Source of the DNA: Streptomyces turgidiscabies Car8
GTDB taxonomy: Bacteria > Actinomycetota > Actinomycetes > Streptomycetales > Streptomycetaceae
DNA: 64,000 bases
Direction of reading: 5' to 3'
NCBI RefSeq assembly: GCF_000331005.1
Contig: NZ_AEJB01000441.1
Span: 1 to 64,000, forward strand
This document shows positions 35,311-44,123 of the stretch, piece after piece. The notes beneath the pieces were generated by a model. That model searched no databases. It was not told the origin of the DNA and worked only from the letters and a program-made list of their open reading frames with translations. Each line of letters starts with the position of its first letter. The first letter of the stretch is position 1. The translations under genes were made by a program, and so were the position numbers.

Positions 35311-35507
35311 GGTTTTATGCGTGCGCATTATGTGCGGTGTGGGCGTTACAGGCGATATCTTGACGCTGAAGTGACGCTCGTTCTGATGGGCTGTCAGGCG
35401 TGTTGCTGGGCTGGTCAAGCCACGTGAATCGGCGTGGTCGCAGAGGCCCGGCCGGGCAAAAGCTTCGTCGGGCCGTCCGGAGATAGCGGCGGCGGCATCA
35501 TGGCGGG

Positions 35508-38309
35508 GTGGACTACAACCTCAGCGGGCTGAGCACCCGGGAGTTCGAGCACGTGTCGCAGGCCCTGGCCCAGGAGATCCTCGGGCCGGGCGTCTCCGCC
35601 TTCGGGGACGGCAAGGACGGCGGGCGTGAGGCAACGTTCGAGGGGCGGGTGCCCTATCCGAGCGAGCTTGAGGCATGGGACGGCTACGGGGTCGTGCAGG
35701 CCAAGTTCCGGCAGCGCACGGATCAACACCCCCAGGATGCGGTCTCGTGGCTGAAGGGGCAGGTCAAGGAGGAATTCGAAGCGTGGCTGAGCCCGACCTC
35801 GAAGCGGGAGCGGCTGCCCGAGTACCTGATCTTCACCACCAATGTGATCCTGACTCCCGTGCCGGGCAGCGGAGGCATTGCCCAGATTGAGCGTTTCGTG
35901 TCCACGTATGCGGCACGCCTTGGGCTCAAGGGCTGGGCGGTGTGGCACCACGACCAGCTGTGCCGATACCTGGATCGGTACGACTCCATCCGCCGTACCT
36001 ACGCCGGTGCCATCACCTCCGGTGACGTTCTTGCTCATTTGCTCGACGCAGTGTCCGCCGGACACAAGTCCAGGTCAGATGCCCTCACTGATGCAGCGCG
36101 TGCCTCGCAGCACCGCCGTGAGGCACGACTGAGTCTTGTGCCCGAGGAGCGTGCCGGTGCCGTTCTGGACTGGGCTGACAAATCCTCACTGCCGGCGGTG
36201 ATTGTCCCCGCCGGTACTCTGGCGGTTCTGGTTGCGCCCATGGGGGCTGGCAAGAGTGAGGAAGCCGAGAGTTGGTTGCGGGAAGGGCTCCGCGAGGCGG
36301 CGGGTGACCCTGATGTCGTGATCCCTGTATGGGTGGATGCGGGCAAGGCCGTACCAGATCTGCTCGATGCCATCACGCGCGCGGGCGGCGAGCCGGCGAG
36401 TGGACTCGGACGTATCGTGATCGACGATCTTGATCGGATCTCACCCGAGCAGGTAGCACACCTCCTGTATGAGGCCAGGCTCCTGCTGGCCGCCCACCCG
36501 ACCGCCCGGATTCTCGCTTCGTGCAGACCTGGAATCGAGCTGGGCAGGGCTGTGGTGCACGAGGTTTCCCCGTGGCCAGTGCGGAGAGGCGCGGAACTTC
36601 TGGACCTTGTGATCGGCGACGACGCGCGCATGCTTTTCGAAGAGCGAGAAGTGCAGGACCTGCTGACCAGCCCCCTTCAAGCCCTGTCCGTCGCCTCCCG
36701 CCTCCTGGCCGGTGAAGACGCCCGGGTGTCCAACTTGGAGTTGCTGGTTGGTCTGGCCGAGTCCGTCATCAAAGGACGGCGCAGAGGCTCCCAAACGTCA
36801 CAGACCTGGGACCGCCTTGCTCGTCTCGCCGTACACCTCCTGAATGCTGGAGGTCCAGTCCCCGCTCAGCACTTCGGGCATGAAGCCGAGGTGTGGGAGC
36901 TGACCGATACCGGTCTGGTCGTTCAAGAAGCTGCGGGACTCCGCTTCGCCCTGCCTGTCTTCGAGCAGCACTTTGGCGCCCAGGCTCTGCGCAAGGGCTC
37001 CGTACTGCTGGAGGAGATCGTCACTGCCGACGCGTTCCCCCGGTGGCGCTACGCGATCGCATTCGCCGTGAGCGCGAGTGCCCCGGACGAAGCGGAGAAC
37101 CTCATGCTCCGCCTTGCTCGGGCCAACCCCGCAGCCTCTTCCTGGACGTTCGACGAGATCGCCCGAGGCAAGAAGCAACACCATGGCATGCGCGAGGCTG
37201 AAGACAGGGCCAGGACCTCCATCGCCGGACTGGGCCGGGTGGACGACGACGAACTCCGAACCGCTGAAACCGTAGGCACTTGGCTGCGGGAGGCGCTCGA
37301 AGCTCTTGTCGAGGGATTCGGTCCGCTGAGCGGCTCGCTGGTTGAAATGCGGGATGGACGGCTGCCGCGGTGGGGAGTGTGGGTGAAGGATGGCTGGGTG
37401 GCCATTTCTCCGTCGAGATACTCCTCCGAGCCGCCTGCGGTGACTCCACTGGTCTCACACCCGAGGAACCGGGAAGACAACGAATGGCGATGGTGGAGTC
37501 AGCACCTCTTTCCCGGTGATCCGCTGGGCAGGTGGGACTGGGCCCGTGAACGGATCCGCGAGCCCCTTGAGCGTGTAGTACGACGTGGTGCTCTTCTGGT
37601 GCCGCCGGATTCTCCGTTGGCCCATGAGCGGCTGTGGCACCTCGCGCAGCGACTCCGCCAGGGAAACGTGCCCCGCGATGGCGTCTCCGTGCCCGAAGTG
37701 CGCCGGCGAGTTGAGGCGATGATGGAACGTGTGCGGACATCCGCGCGGTACACCCATCAAGTTGCGGGCTACACCTACGACTCGGCGGACATCCGGTGGT
37801 TGCACTCCCAGTTGGCCGGTGTTACCGACGAGGTGCTGCGCAGACCGTACGGCGAACCGGATCAGGAAATCCCGCGGCGTGGACGGATGTGGCAGGGGTA
37901 TTCCCCTTTGCTGACGCTGAGGATCACCAGGCAGATTCTGCGGGACGCCCTCATCGGCTACCGACAGCTGGTCGAACTGAACTTCCCGTCCCTCGCCTCT
38001 GCGCTGGGCCTGTACAGCGCCCTGCCCGTGAGTGCCGAAGGCATGGTGGTCATGCCGGAGGACGACACGGACGGGTCGCACAGCGGCTTGATCCATACCC
38101 TCCGTCCCAAGGCCGCAGGGCGCCGCAATGACCCACCTGAGGTGGACCTGGACCTGTGGACCGAGCCGGGGTTCGGCCCTACCTCGCCGTTCCCCGGTGG
38201 GCCGGTCGGTTCCAAGACGAACTTCCATCGGCCCTACTACGTAGATCGCGAACTGTCCACTGGCTCATCCCGCCCGGCGACTGAGCTTGCCTATGTGGCT
38301 CGTCCGTGA
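35508..38309 (+). CDS. PD-(D/E)xK nuclease-STAND NTPase, candidate antiviral (Avs-like) protein
   Basis: A 933-residue intact protein. Residues 1-150 form a Mrr/PD-(D/E)xK-type effector: FGDGKDGGREATF (about 32-44) then GVVQAKF with the Q-x-K (about 60-67). A P-loop ATPase follows with Walker A APMGAGKSEEAE (about 242-253) and Walker B RIVIDDLDRIS (about 302-312). The rest, about 550 residues, is a helical and unclassified C-terminal region that would be the sensor. This effector-NTPase-sensor order is that of STAND defence proteins. GTG at 35508 is preceded by GGCGGG. It has no partner gene within 500 bases. Homology to any tested Avs family is not established here. Confidence 0.8.
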   Translation: MDYNLSGLSTREFEHVSQALAQEILGPGVSAFGDGKDGGREATFEGRVPYPSELEAWDGYGVVQAKFRQRTDQHPQDAVSWLKGQVKEEFEAWLSPTSKRERLPEYLIFTTNVILTPVPGSGGIAQIERFVSTYAARLGLKGWAVWHHDQLCRYLDRYDSIRRTYAGAITSGDVLAHLLDAVSAGHKSRSDALTDAARASQHRREARLSLVPEERAGAVLDWADKSSLPAVIVPAGTLAVLVAPMGAGKSEEAESWLREGLREAAGDPDVVIPVWVDAGKAVPDLLDAITRAGGEPASGLGRIVIDDLDRISPEQVAHLLYEARLLLAAHPTARILASCRPGIELGRAVVHEVSPWPVRRGAELLDLVIGDDARMLFEEREVQDLLTSPLQALSVASRLLAGEDARVSNLELLVGLAESVIKGRRRGSQTSQTWDRLARLAVHLLNAGGPVPAQHFGHEAEVWELTDTGLVVQEAAGLRFALPVFEQHFGAQALRKGSVLLEEIVTADAFPRWRYAIAFAVSASAPDEAENLMLRLARANPAASSWTFDEIARGKKQHHGMREAEDRARTSIAGLGRVDDDELRTAETVGTWLREALEALVEGFGPLSGSLVEMRDGRLPRWGVWVKDGWVAISPSRYSSEPPAVTPLVSHPRNREDNEWRWWSQHLFPGDPLGRWDWARERIREPLERVVRRGALLVPPDSPLAHERLWHLAQRLRQGNVPRDGVSVPEVRRRVEAMMERVRTSARYTHQVAGYTYDSADIRWLHSQLAGVTDEVLRRPYGEPDQEIPRRGRMWQGYSPLLTLRITRQILRDALIGYRQLVELNFPSLASALGLYSALPVSAEGMVVMPEDDTDGSHSGLIHTLRPKAAGRRNDPPEVDLDLWTEPGFGPTSPFPGGPVGSKTNFHRPYYVDRELSTGSSRPATELAYVARP

Positions 38310-38827
38310 CTTGAAGGCGGTTGGCTGGCTGGGTGTGCACGTCCAGCTCTCTGTATGAAGGCGTCGTCAAGGTGTCAGGGAGGGCGAACGGCCAGGCATG
38401 CCGTCCAGCTTCCGTAGTGGGTGATTTCTGAGCCTGATGCCGTCGTTGCGGAGTGAGTGGGCACTGGTAATGCACCAGATTGCGAAGCAACTACAGTGTT
38501 GGCTCCGCTCCGGTGAGTTGGAGACCCCACCGTCCACATGTAGTCGCGGCTGTGTGCGCGAGGATTGGCCGTTGTCGCAGTTTCGAACGCTTTGGGGGCG
38601 TACGGAAGTGCCACGGGCGCAGAGCGACGGCTTCCCCTTGCATCGGGAGCGGTCGATAGGCGGCCTTTCCCGTTGCATTTCGGCCAAGTTGAGGAGAGCG
38701 TCTGCGGACGTTGCCGGACGTCCACGGACTGGCGCGAACACAGTGAGAGCTACTGAGACAGAGTGGGACTGGCCTGGTTTGATCCACGGAGAGTTACCTA
38801 ATTCGCTCGGCGGGTCACACTGCATTC
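38310..38827. other. Intergenic region after the STAND gene
   Basis: 518 bases with no gene I can support on either strand. Coding frames present are short and lack ribosome sites. Base composition is less GC-biased than in neighbouring genes. It probably holds the promoter of the small nuclease-like gene. Confidence 0.4.
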
Positions 38828-39322
38828 GTGGCGAGCTTCCAGCAGCGGAAAGCGATAGGCGATGCGCACGAGCGGCACGTCGCCGAGCAACTCATCGGGC
38901 GAGGATGGGAAGTGGATTTCTGGGGGCAGGGTCTACTGAGCCGGGCGCTCCAATGCGCGCTCCGGAGAACGGACAGCTCCATTCGCTGGTTTCCGGATCT
39001 CATTGCGGCGAAGGAACGGGACCTGGTGCTGATCGACTGTAAGGGTGGGATGACCAGCCAGCGAACAGGGCGTCATGCCGTTGAACGCTCAGCAGTTCTG
39101 GCGCACTTGCAGCTCATTGCCTGGACCAGTCTCCCGGTCTACTACGTATTCGATGGGCTCGACGTATGGGCGCCACATGATGTCCTCATCGCGGGGCAGC
39201 AAGGGCCGCACAGCGTTGTCGGCTCCGGGGCCCCGTACTTTCTGATTTCTACGCAAGGAGCCCGCCGCTTCGACGACCTGTTCGGCGGACGGGATCTTCC
39301 AGAGTTAGGCATTGCCTCGTAG
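38828..39322 (+). CDS. Small PD-(D/E)xK nuclease-like protein
   Basis: A 164-residue protein. An N-terminal helix with Glu (GDAHERHVAEQLIGRGWEV) is followed by a strand pair with FPDLIAAKERDLVLIDCKGG, giving the E...PD...D-x-K pattern (about residues 15, 56 and 70-72) of PD-(D/E)xK nucleases. The rest forms strands including PVYYVFDGLDVW. It resembles Holliday-junction-resolvase-like or NERD-like folds more than restriction enzymes. GTG at 38828 is the likely start. It follows the STAND gene on the same strand, 518 bases away, and is itself followed by an IS5 insertion. A defence or DNA-repair role is inference. Confidence 0.6.
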   Translation: MASFQQRKAIGDAHERHVAEQLIGRGWEVDFWGQGLLSRALQCALRRTDSSIRWFPDLIAAKERDLVLIDCKGGMTSQRTGRHAVERSAVLAHLQLIAWTSLPVYYVFDGLDVWAPHDVLIAGQQGPHSVVGSGAPYFLISTQGARRFDDLFGGRDLPELGIAS

Positions 39323-39521
39323 GGGTCCCCCCGCGTGTCTACGAGGCTGCTGGACGGCTCTCTTGCACGAAACTTCGAGTCCCTGTCGGCGTCGGCTGAG
39401 CGTTCGGCCGTCGTCGAGACCAGTGATTGCTGGCTGCCACCGCTGACAACAGGGCAGGCGTTTAGAAGACACCTGCTCTGTCTCGATGGCGGCGGTCGAG
39501 GGCCGCGTTCGCCTGGTGTAA

Positions 39522-40412
39522 CAACGGCTAACACAAAGAGGTGGATCGGTCCTGGCTGCCGTGTCCGGAGCGGGAGTTGAGCGTTCGGTTCGGTGTGGGG
39601 ACGTCGCCGTGGATCGTGTCGGATGAGCTGTGGGACCGCCTGGAGCCGTTGCTGCCGCAGCGTGAGAGACGCTTTCGGTATCCGGGCCGCAAGCCGTTGC
39701 CGGACCGGGAGGTACTGTGCGGGATCTTGTACGTGCTGCACACCGGGATCCAGTGGGAGTACCTGCCGCAGCAGTTGGGCTTCGGCTCGGGCATGACCTG
39801 CTGGCGGCGTCTGAGGGACTGGAACGAGGCCGGGGTCTGGCAGCAGCTCCACGAGGTCCTGCTCGCTGAGCTGAATGCGGCCCTGCGGCTGGACTGGTCC
39901 CGCTGCGTGGTCGATTCCTCCCACGTCAGGGCTCTAAAAGGGGGCACCACACGGGCCCGTCACCGGTCGACCGGGGCCGGGCCGGCTCGAAGCATCATCT
40001 GATCACCGACGGGCACGGCACTCCGCTCGCGGTCCTGCTGACCGGCGGCAACCGCAACGACGTCACCCAGTTGCTGCCCCTGCTCGACGCGATCCCGCCG
40101 GTCCGGGGGCGGGTCGGCCGCCCCCGCCGCAGGCCCGACTCGCTGTTCGCGGACCGCGGCTACGACCATGACATCTACCGCGACCAGGTCCGCGACCGCG
40201 GCGTCGTGCCGGCCATCGCCCGCCGCGGCACCCGGCACGGCACCGGACTGGGCACCTACCGGTGGGTGGTCGAGCGCACCTTCGCCTGGCTGCACGGCTT
40301 CCGACGCCTGCGCATCCGCTGGGAACGCAGAGCCGACATCCACGAAGCGTTCCTCAAACTCGCCTGCTGCCTCATCACCCACCGACAACTCAACTCATTG
40401 TGTTAGCCGTTG
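39522..40412 (+). mobile_element. IS5-family insertion sequence, complete, 891 bp
   Basis: Terminal inverted repeats CAACGGCTAACACAAAGAG (left) and its near-complement at the right end (one mismatch in 19) bound the element. A TAA target duplication is present at 39519-39521 and 40413-40415. Two overlapping frames encode the transposase. Ends, target duplication and coding frames are intact, so insertion was recent compared with the decay around it. Removing the IS and one TAA joins two open frames (39335 onward and up to 40531) into one of about 100 codons, which may be a disrupted gene. Confidence 0.92.
39541..40406 (+). CDS. IS5-family transposase, two frames joined by -1 frameshifting
   Basis: The first frame (39541-40002) carries the N-terminal DUF4096-like domain: IVSDELWDRLEPLLPQ, YVLHTGIQWEYLPQ, RLRDWNEAGVW, and the first catalytic Asp in VVDSSHVRALKG. 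The second frame (to 40406) carries SKHHLITDGHGTPLAV, ADRGYDHDIYRD with the second Asp, and RWVVERTFAWLHGFRRL with the Glu. The switch is to the -1 frame and lies near AAAAGGGGG at 39936-39944, consistent with the programmed frameshifting used in this IS group. DDE residues are complete, so the transposase is probably active. Confidence 0.88.
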
Positions 40413-40415
40413 TAA

Positions 40416-40982
40416 GTGGGGGTGCGCAGTCGTTGATTCTACGACGTGGTGGAGTTCCGCTTCAACGTTCAGTTTTCGCCGCCCTTTTCTGCCCTCTTTG
40501 GGGACCGGCCCGGCAGATCTCCTGTGAGTGACTTGCTGCTGTGATCAGAAACGTCCCCTGCATAGGGGCGAAGACTGGGCGCTCTCGGTCGGCTCGAACG
40601 TGCCGCCAAGTGCTCGGAAGCCGCCTGTTCCACTCGTCACTTAGGCAGCCCCGTCGGCGGTTATAACACGGGATCGCCGGTTGGCCAAACCGGCGCTTCT
40701 CCTGATCATTGTCTGCGTTCGTTGACGGACATTGCGATCTCCTTGTCTGCGCCAGGCGATGGCTGGGTGCGTGCGGGAGGGGAAAACGCCTCGCCGGTCG
40801 GGGGATCAGACCTGGGGACCAGTGCATGGTGCACGCAGTGGCCTCGCATGTCGGTGTTGATGAAGAGCATGCAAGTGATGAACGGCGTCCTTCAAAGGTT
40901 GGACGAGGCGCCGGTCTGGTGCCTGGAAGGGGTAGCGGCGTTGCGGGGTTCGAGTTGTCGAGGAGCAGAGTCGGGGGGTCTT
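40416..40982. other. Intergenic region with hairpin and one TGGGGACCAG motif
   Basis: No gene is supported here. An 8-bp hairpin CGCCGGTT/AACCGGCG lies at 40675-40695. TGGGGACCAG at 40813-40822 matches the pairs at 43.3 and 58.4 kb. An in-frame extension upstream of the next gene exists but has poor third-position GC, so I treat it as untranslated. Confidence 0.4.
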
Positions 40983-43214
40983 GTGGGTATCGAGCTGTCG
41001 TTGGCTGACGTTCCGCTCGGGCCGTTCGAGGGTTCGTTGGTCACGGTGTATTCGGCCAGGAGCAAGGGGGCCAATCTGCACGTGTCGAGGCAGTGCGGAC
41101 AGTTGCGCACGTCCGAGGTGAGGACCGCCGACGTGCCGCTGGAGACGGCGATGTTGCGGCGGTTGTGCTCGCGCTGCGCGGCATGGGGCGTCTGGGGCCG
41201 GCCGGGTACCGGACTGGGAATGTTCCTCGGGGCTCTCGGCGGAACGGGGCTGTTGTATCAGTTGCAGTCCTACGTGGAGCCGGACGAGGAGGAACGCTGG
41301 TCCGACCGCGAGGCACGGGAAGCCGCCGAACTCCTTCGCACTGAACAGGATGTCGACCCCGATGATGACGAGGAGGAGGTGGAAGGCGGCATATCGCGGC
41401 GGGAGGCACGTGAGGATGCAGAGGAGCTGCGCGGTCTGATCTTTGCCCACTGGCGCGGCGCGGGACGGAGCCTGCATCGGGCACAGGCCACCCTTGCTCA
41501 CTTTCCATGGCTGGAGGAGTGGGCGAAGCCGTCACTGACGGTCAAGACGCGGTACCTGGAGACGCTTCGGTCTCAGGCGGCGCGGTTTGTAGACCCGGAG
41601 GAGCTTGTCGTGGCTGCTGCCGCAACGGCACTCCCTGTGCCCGAGCTTCCGCACGCGGATCCTGCTTTCGCGGTGCTCGGCGGCAATGACCGGGTGTCCA
41701 GAGCACTGGCGGACCTGTGGCACCGGTGGCAGAGCGCGGCCGAGCGGCCCTGGGAAGGTCCGGGGACGCGTGCATACCTCTCGTACGACATCGTGCGAGG
41801 CATTCGCAGCAACCGGAAGGGCTACGACGAGGCCCGAGCCGAGGCAGCGTGCCTGATCGCCTCCTGGGAGGAACAGGCCCAGGCGGCAGCGACGCCGGCC
41901 GACCGGGCACCGAGATGCCGGCTGACGACACAGATGCCGGAAGCATCCCACGCCATGCCGCGTCACGGTGCCCGGGATTTCCTGGACGGGCTGGATACGT
42001 GGACGCTCGGTGTGCTGCTCACGTGGACCGTTGATGCCAACTGGGGGAGCGGCGTCCTCACCCTGGAAGTGCCTGATCTCGTCGCCGAACGGCTACTGAG
42101 CCCGGTGAGCAGCCTTCCGTGCAGTCCAGCCGCCGCGGCGCCGGATCTGCCCGAACCTGACCGCAGTTCGGGAAGGCAGCCGGGCATCGTCCGGCCGGGT
42201 GTCTTCGATGACACCCCGGTCTTCGACCGGCGCCCGGTCACCCTCGATCACCTCCGTGCGCTGCACACACTTGGGCCAGGCGCCGACGAGCTCTATCTTG
42301 TCTTCTCGGCGAGCGGGGGAGCGGAAGTACTGCCTCTGGACAGCATCGAGAAGCGGCTGGCCAAGGGGTGGCTGGGCGTCCTCATCGCAGGGGCCCGTGA
42401 CCTGCCCGGAAGCGTGCTCGGCTTGCAGGAGCTGGAACAGAGTCCCGAGCCGGAAGCGCGTGAGGCCCAACTGCCCGGTCGCGGCCAGGACGTCCACGAT
42501 CCGAATTTCGGCGAAGGACTGGGTCTTGCCGAGGGCACACGCCGGACCCTCCGCCATACCGAAGACCGGAACCTGAATCTTCGCCTGCTGGCCCTGGCGC
42601 GCGGCGCGCACGACCTGCGAAGCCTGGACGGCGGACGGACTGGCGGGCTGCCGGTGGCCGTATGGCACGGCCTGCTCACTGAGGACCGCCTCAGCCTCGC
42701 GCCTTTCCGGCAGCCCGGCAGCGACCGTTGGCGAAGCGGCAGCGGTCTCTCTCTGGGGCCCTTGGCCGCAGTCCAGCTCTACACCACCAACGCCAGCCCT
42801 CTGATCGAGGGCAAGGGCCACTCGCCGCTGTGCCGGCACGCCCACGAACGCGCGGTGGTGGCCGGCGACGACCTCCTCACGGTCGCCGACCTCATGGCGC
42901 GCACCGACTTCGACTGGTGCAGCAAGTGCGGTGGCTACGCCCTGCGCAGGCTCAGCGACACCCAACTGTCCTACTACCGTGCGGCTCACCGACTGCACGA
43001 CATCAAAAGGCGACTCGACCACGGGAGCGGAACTCCCGACACCGCGAGCTCCACGATGATCGCTCGCCTGGACGAACTGGCGGCCTGGCAGCTGGATGAT
43101 GAAGGAGAGTGGTGCGGCAGTGATTCCTGGCAATGGCAGGACACCATCCGCGAGCTCAGGCGCAGGGCCGCGAGATCTCACGCCGTGACCAGCCCTGGCG
43201 AACCGACCTCTTGA
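40983..43214 (+). CDS. Unknown 743-residue protein with two Cys/His clusters
   Basis: Not recognised. The N-terminus has a cluster HVSRQCGQL...LCSRCAAWG (about residues 32-64), then one hydrophobic stretch (GMFLGALGGTGLLYQL), an acidic linker, a long helical middle and a mixed C-terminal domain. A second cluster CRHAHERAVV...DFDWCSKCGGY (about residues 618-652) is followed by a basic helix. GTG at 40983 is chosen because GGGGGG precedes it and upstream codons look non-coding. It stands on the plus strand between the nuclease-like and XRE-NTPase genes, so a conflict role is possible. Its last 18 codons match a gene tail repeated at 58.35 kb. Confidence 0.6.
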   Translation: MGIELSLADVPLGPFEGSLVTVYSARSKGANLHVSRQCGQLRTSEVRTADVPLETAMLRRLCSRCAAWGVWGRPGTGLGMFLGALGGTGLLYQLQSYVEPDEEERWSDREAREAAELLRTEQDVDPDDDEEEVEGGISRREAREDAEELRGLIFAHWRGAGRSLHRAQATLAHFPWLEEWAKPSLTVKTRYLETLRSQAARFVDPEELVVAAAATALPVPELPHADPAFAVLGGNDRVSRALADLWHRWQSAAERPWEGPGTRAYLSYDIVRGIRSNRKGYDEARAEAACLIASWEEQAQAAATPADRAPRCRLTTQMPEASHAMPRHGARDFLDGLDTWTLGVLLTWTVDANWGSGVLTLEVPDLVAERLLSPVSSLPCSPAAAAPDLPEPDRSSGRQPGIVRPGVFDDTPVFDRRPVTLDHLRALHTLGPGADELYLVFSASGGAEVLPLDSIEKRLAKGWLGVLIAGARDLPGSVLGLQELEQSPEPEAREAQLPGRGQDVHDPNFGEGLGLAEGTRRTLRHTEDRNLNLRLLALARGAHDLRSLDGGRTGGLPVAVWHGLLTEDRLSLAPFRQPGSDRWRSGSGLSLGPLAAVQLYTTNASPLIEGKGHSPLCRHAHERAVVAGDDLLTVADLMARTDFDWCSKCGGYALRRLSDTQLSYYRAAHRLHDIKRRLDHGSGTPDTASSTMIARLDELAAWQLDDEGEWCGSDSWQWQDTIRELRRRAARSHAVTSPGEPTS

Positions 43215-43334
43215 CCCACTGGCGGCCTTGGACGTGCCTCCCGGACGTCCCGTCGGCGATGACCCAGGCGACTCCTCCTTCAACAAGGGAGAGGGCCCGG
43301 CGACGTTGGCTTGGGGACCAGCTCTGGGGACCAG
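43158..43334. repeat. Direct repeat, left copy, with two TGGGGACCAG motifs
   Basis: The first 70 bases match 58348-58417 at about 80 percent in the same orientation: they encode the closing HAVTSPGEPTS and run past the stop (CTCTTGACC) to GGCGGCC. Further along, TGGGGACCAG occurs at 43312-43321 and 43325-43334, as it does twice after the right copy. The following 470 bases (43335-43807) hold no clear gene. The paired short motifs resemble integrase arm sites. Confidence 0.6.
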
Positions 43335-43807
43335 TGTCCGATACACGGATCTGCCTCACAGTAGCGTCGGTCATGGAGAAGATCACAGAAACGAGAGAAT
43401 GTGCCCCAGCGAGCCGACCTCCTGACCGGACAACACCTTGGGGTCTTCCTGCCACAGTGAGCGCCGTGACGGGGCTTGACCCGGACCTTGGACACGGATT
43501 AGGTGGCGGCGTGGTACAGCCGTGACGACCGTGTGGGCTAAACGGCGTGCGACGAGCATTCTCGTTGCACCCGCCTCAGGCGTCCCACTCAGCCGGGGCT
43601 CTCGCTGTCGGTTCTCAGTCGAAGATTGCGTACAGGTCCTTCATCAGGCTGGCGGGCCCGCTCCGTGGGACCGCTGGCGGCTCCAGGGCGTCCACAGGGC
43701 TGATGCCGACATAGCGCCTCGGGGCCAGCAGAGAGCGGTGGGGGCGGCCGTGGAGATTACCGAGCGGCCGACCCGCGTCCAGGAGACCCGCGCCCCGGCT
43801 GGTGCCG

Positions 43808-44002
43808 TCACACCGCTGCCAGGGCAGACGTGACGGCTGCCGCCAGCGTCAACACGGCGGCGAAGGCGACGGCGGCCCGAGCCAGAGCAGTCGGGTAGGA
43901 GGCGCCGTCGAGTCGCGCGAGCTTGCCGGCGACGCTGGCAGCGAGCAAGGCGAAGAGAACGACCAGCGCGGTGGTGATCAGAAGGGTACTGAGAGCGGAC
44001 AC
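43808..44002 (-). CDS. Small membrane protein
   Basis: 64 residues with two hydrophobic helices (LLITTALVVLFALLAASVAG and AAVAFAAVLTLAAAVTSAL) and a short basic loop. GTG at 44002 has GGAG five bases upstream. It is divergent from the XRE-NTPase gene, 122 bases away. Function unknown. A coding-like minus-strand frame continues beyond its stop (ending MKDLYAIFD near 43613), so a frameshifted C-terminal extension is possible. Confidence 0.5.
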   Translation of the reverse strand: MSALSTLLITTALVVLFALLAASVAGKLARLDGASYPTALARAAVAFAAVLTLAAAVTSALAAV

Positions 44003-44123
44003 TGCGACTCCATGCTGGTGGGATGGTCGTGACGTATCCGAGAGTCAGGGAACTCGTGTGCGCCATGGTTCGGACGGTGGAAGATGAACACCGACGAGCA
44101 GCCGGGCGAGAGGGTCTTGGTAG

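Noticed and set aside
38310..38827. Small protein genes between the STAND and nuclease-like genes
   Set aside because: Overlapping short frames on both strands lack ribosome sites and biased codon use; no domain is recognisable.
40722..40982. N-terminal extension of the 743-residue protein from an earlier start
   Set aside because: Third-position GC is low, there is no ribosome site, and the stretch contains the TGGGGACCAG repeat; GTG 40983 fits better.
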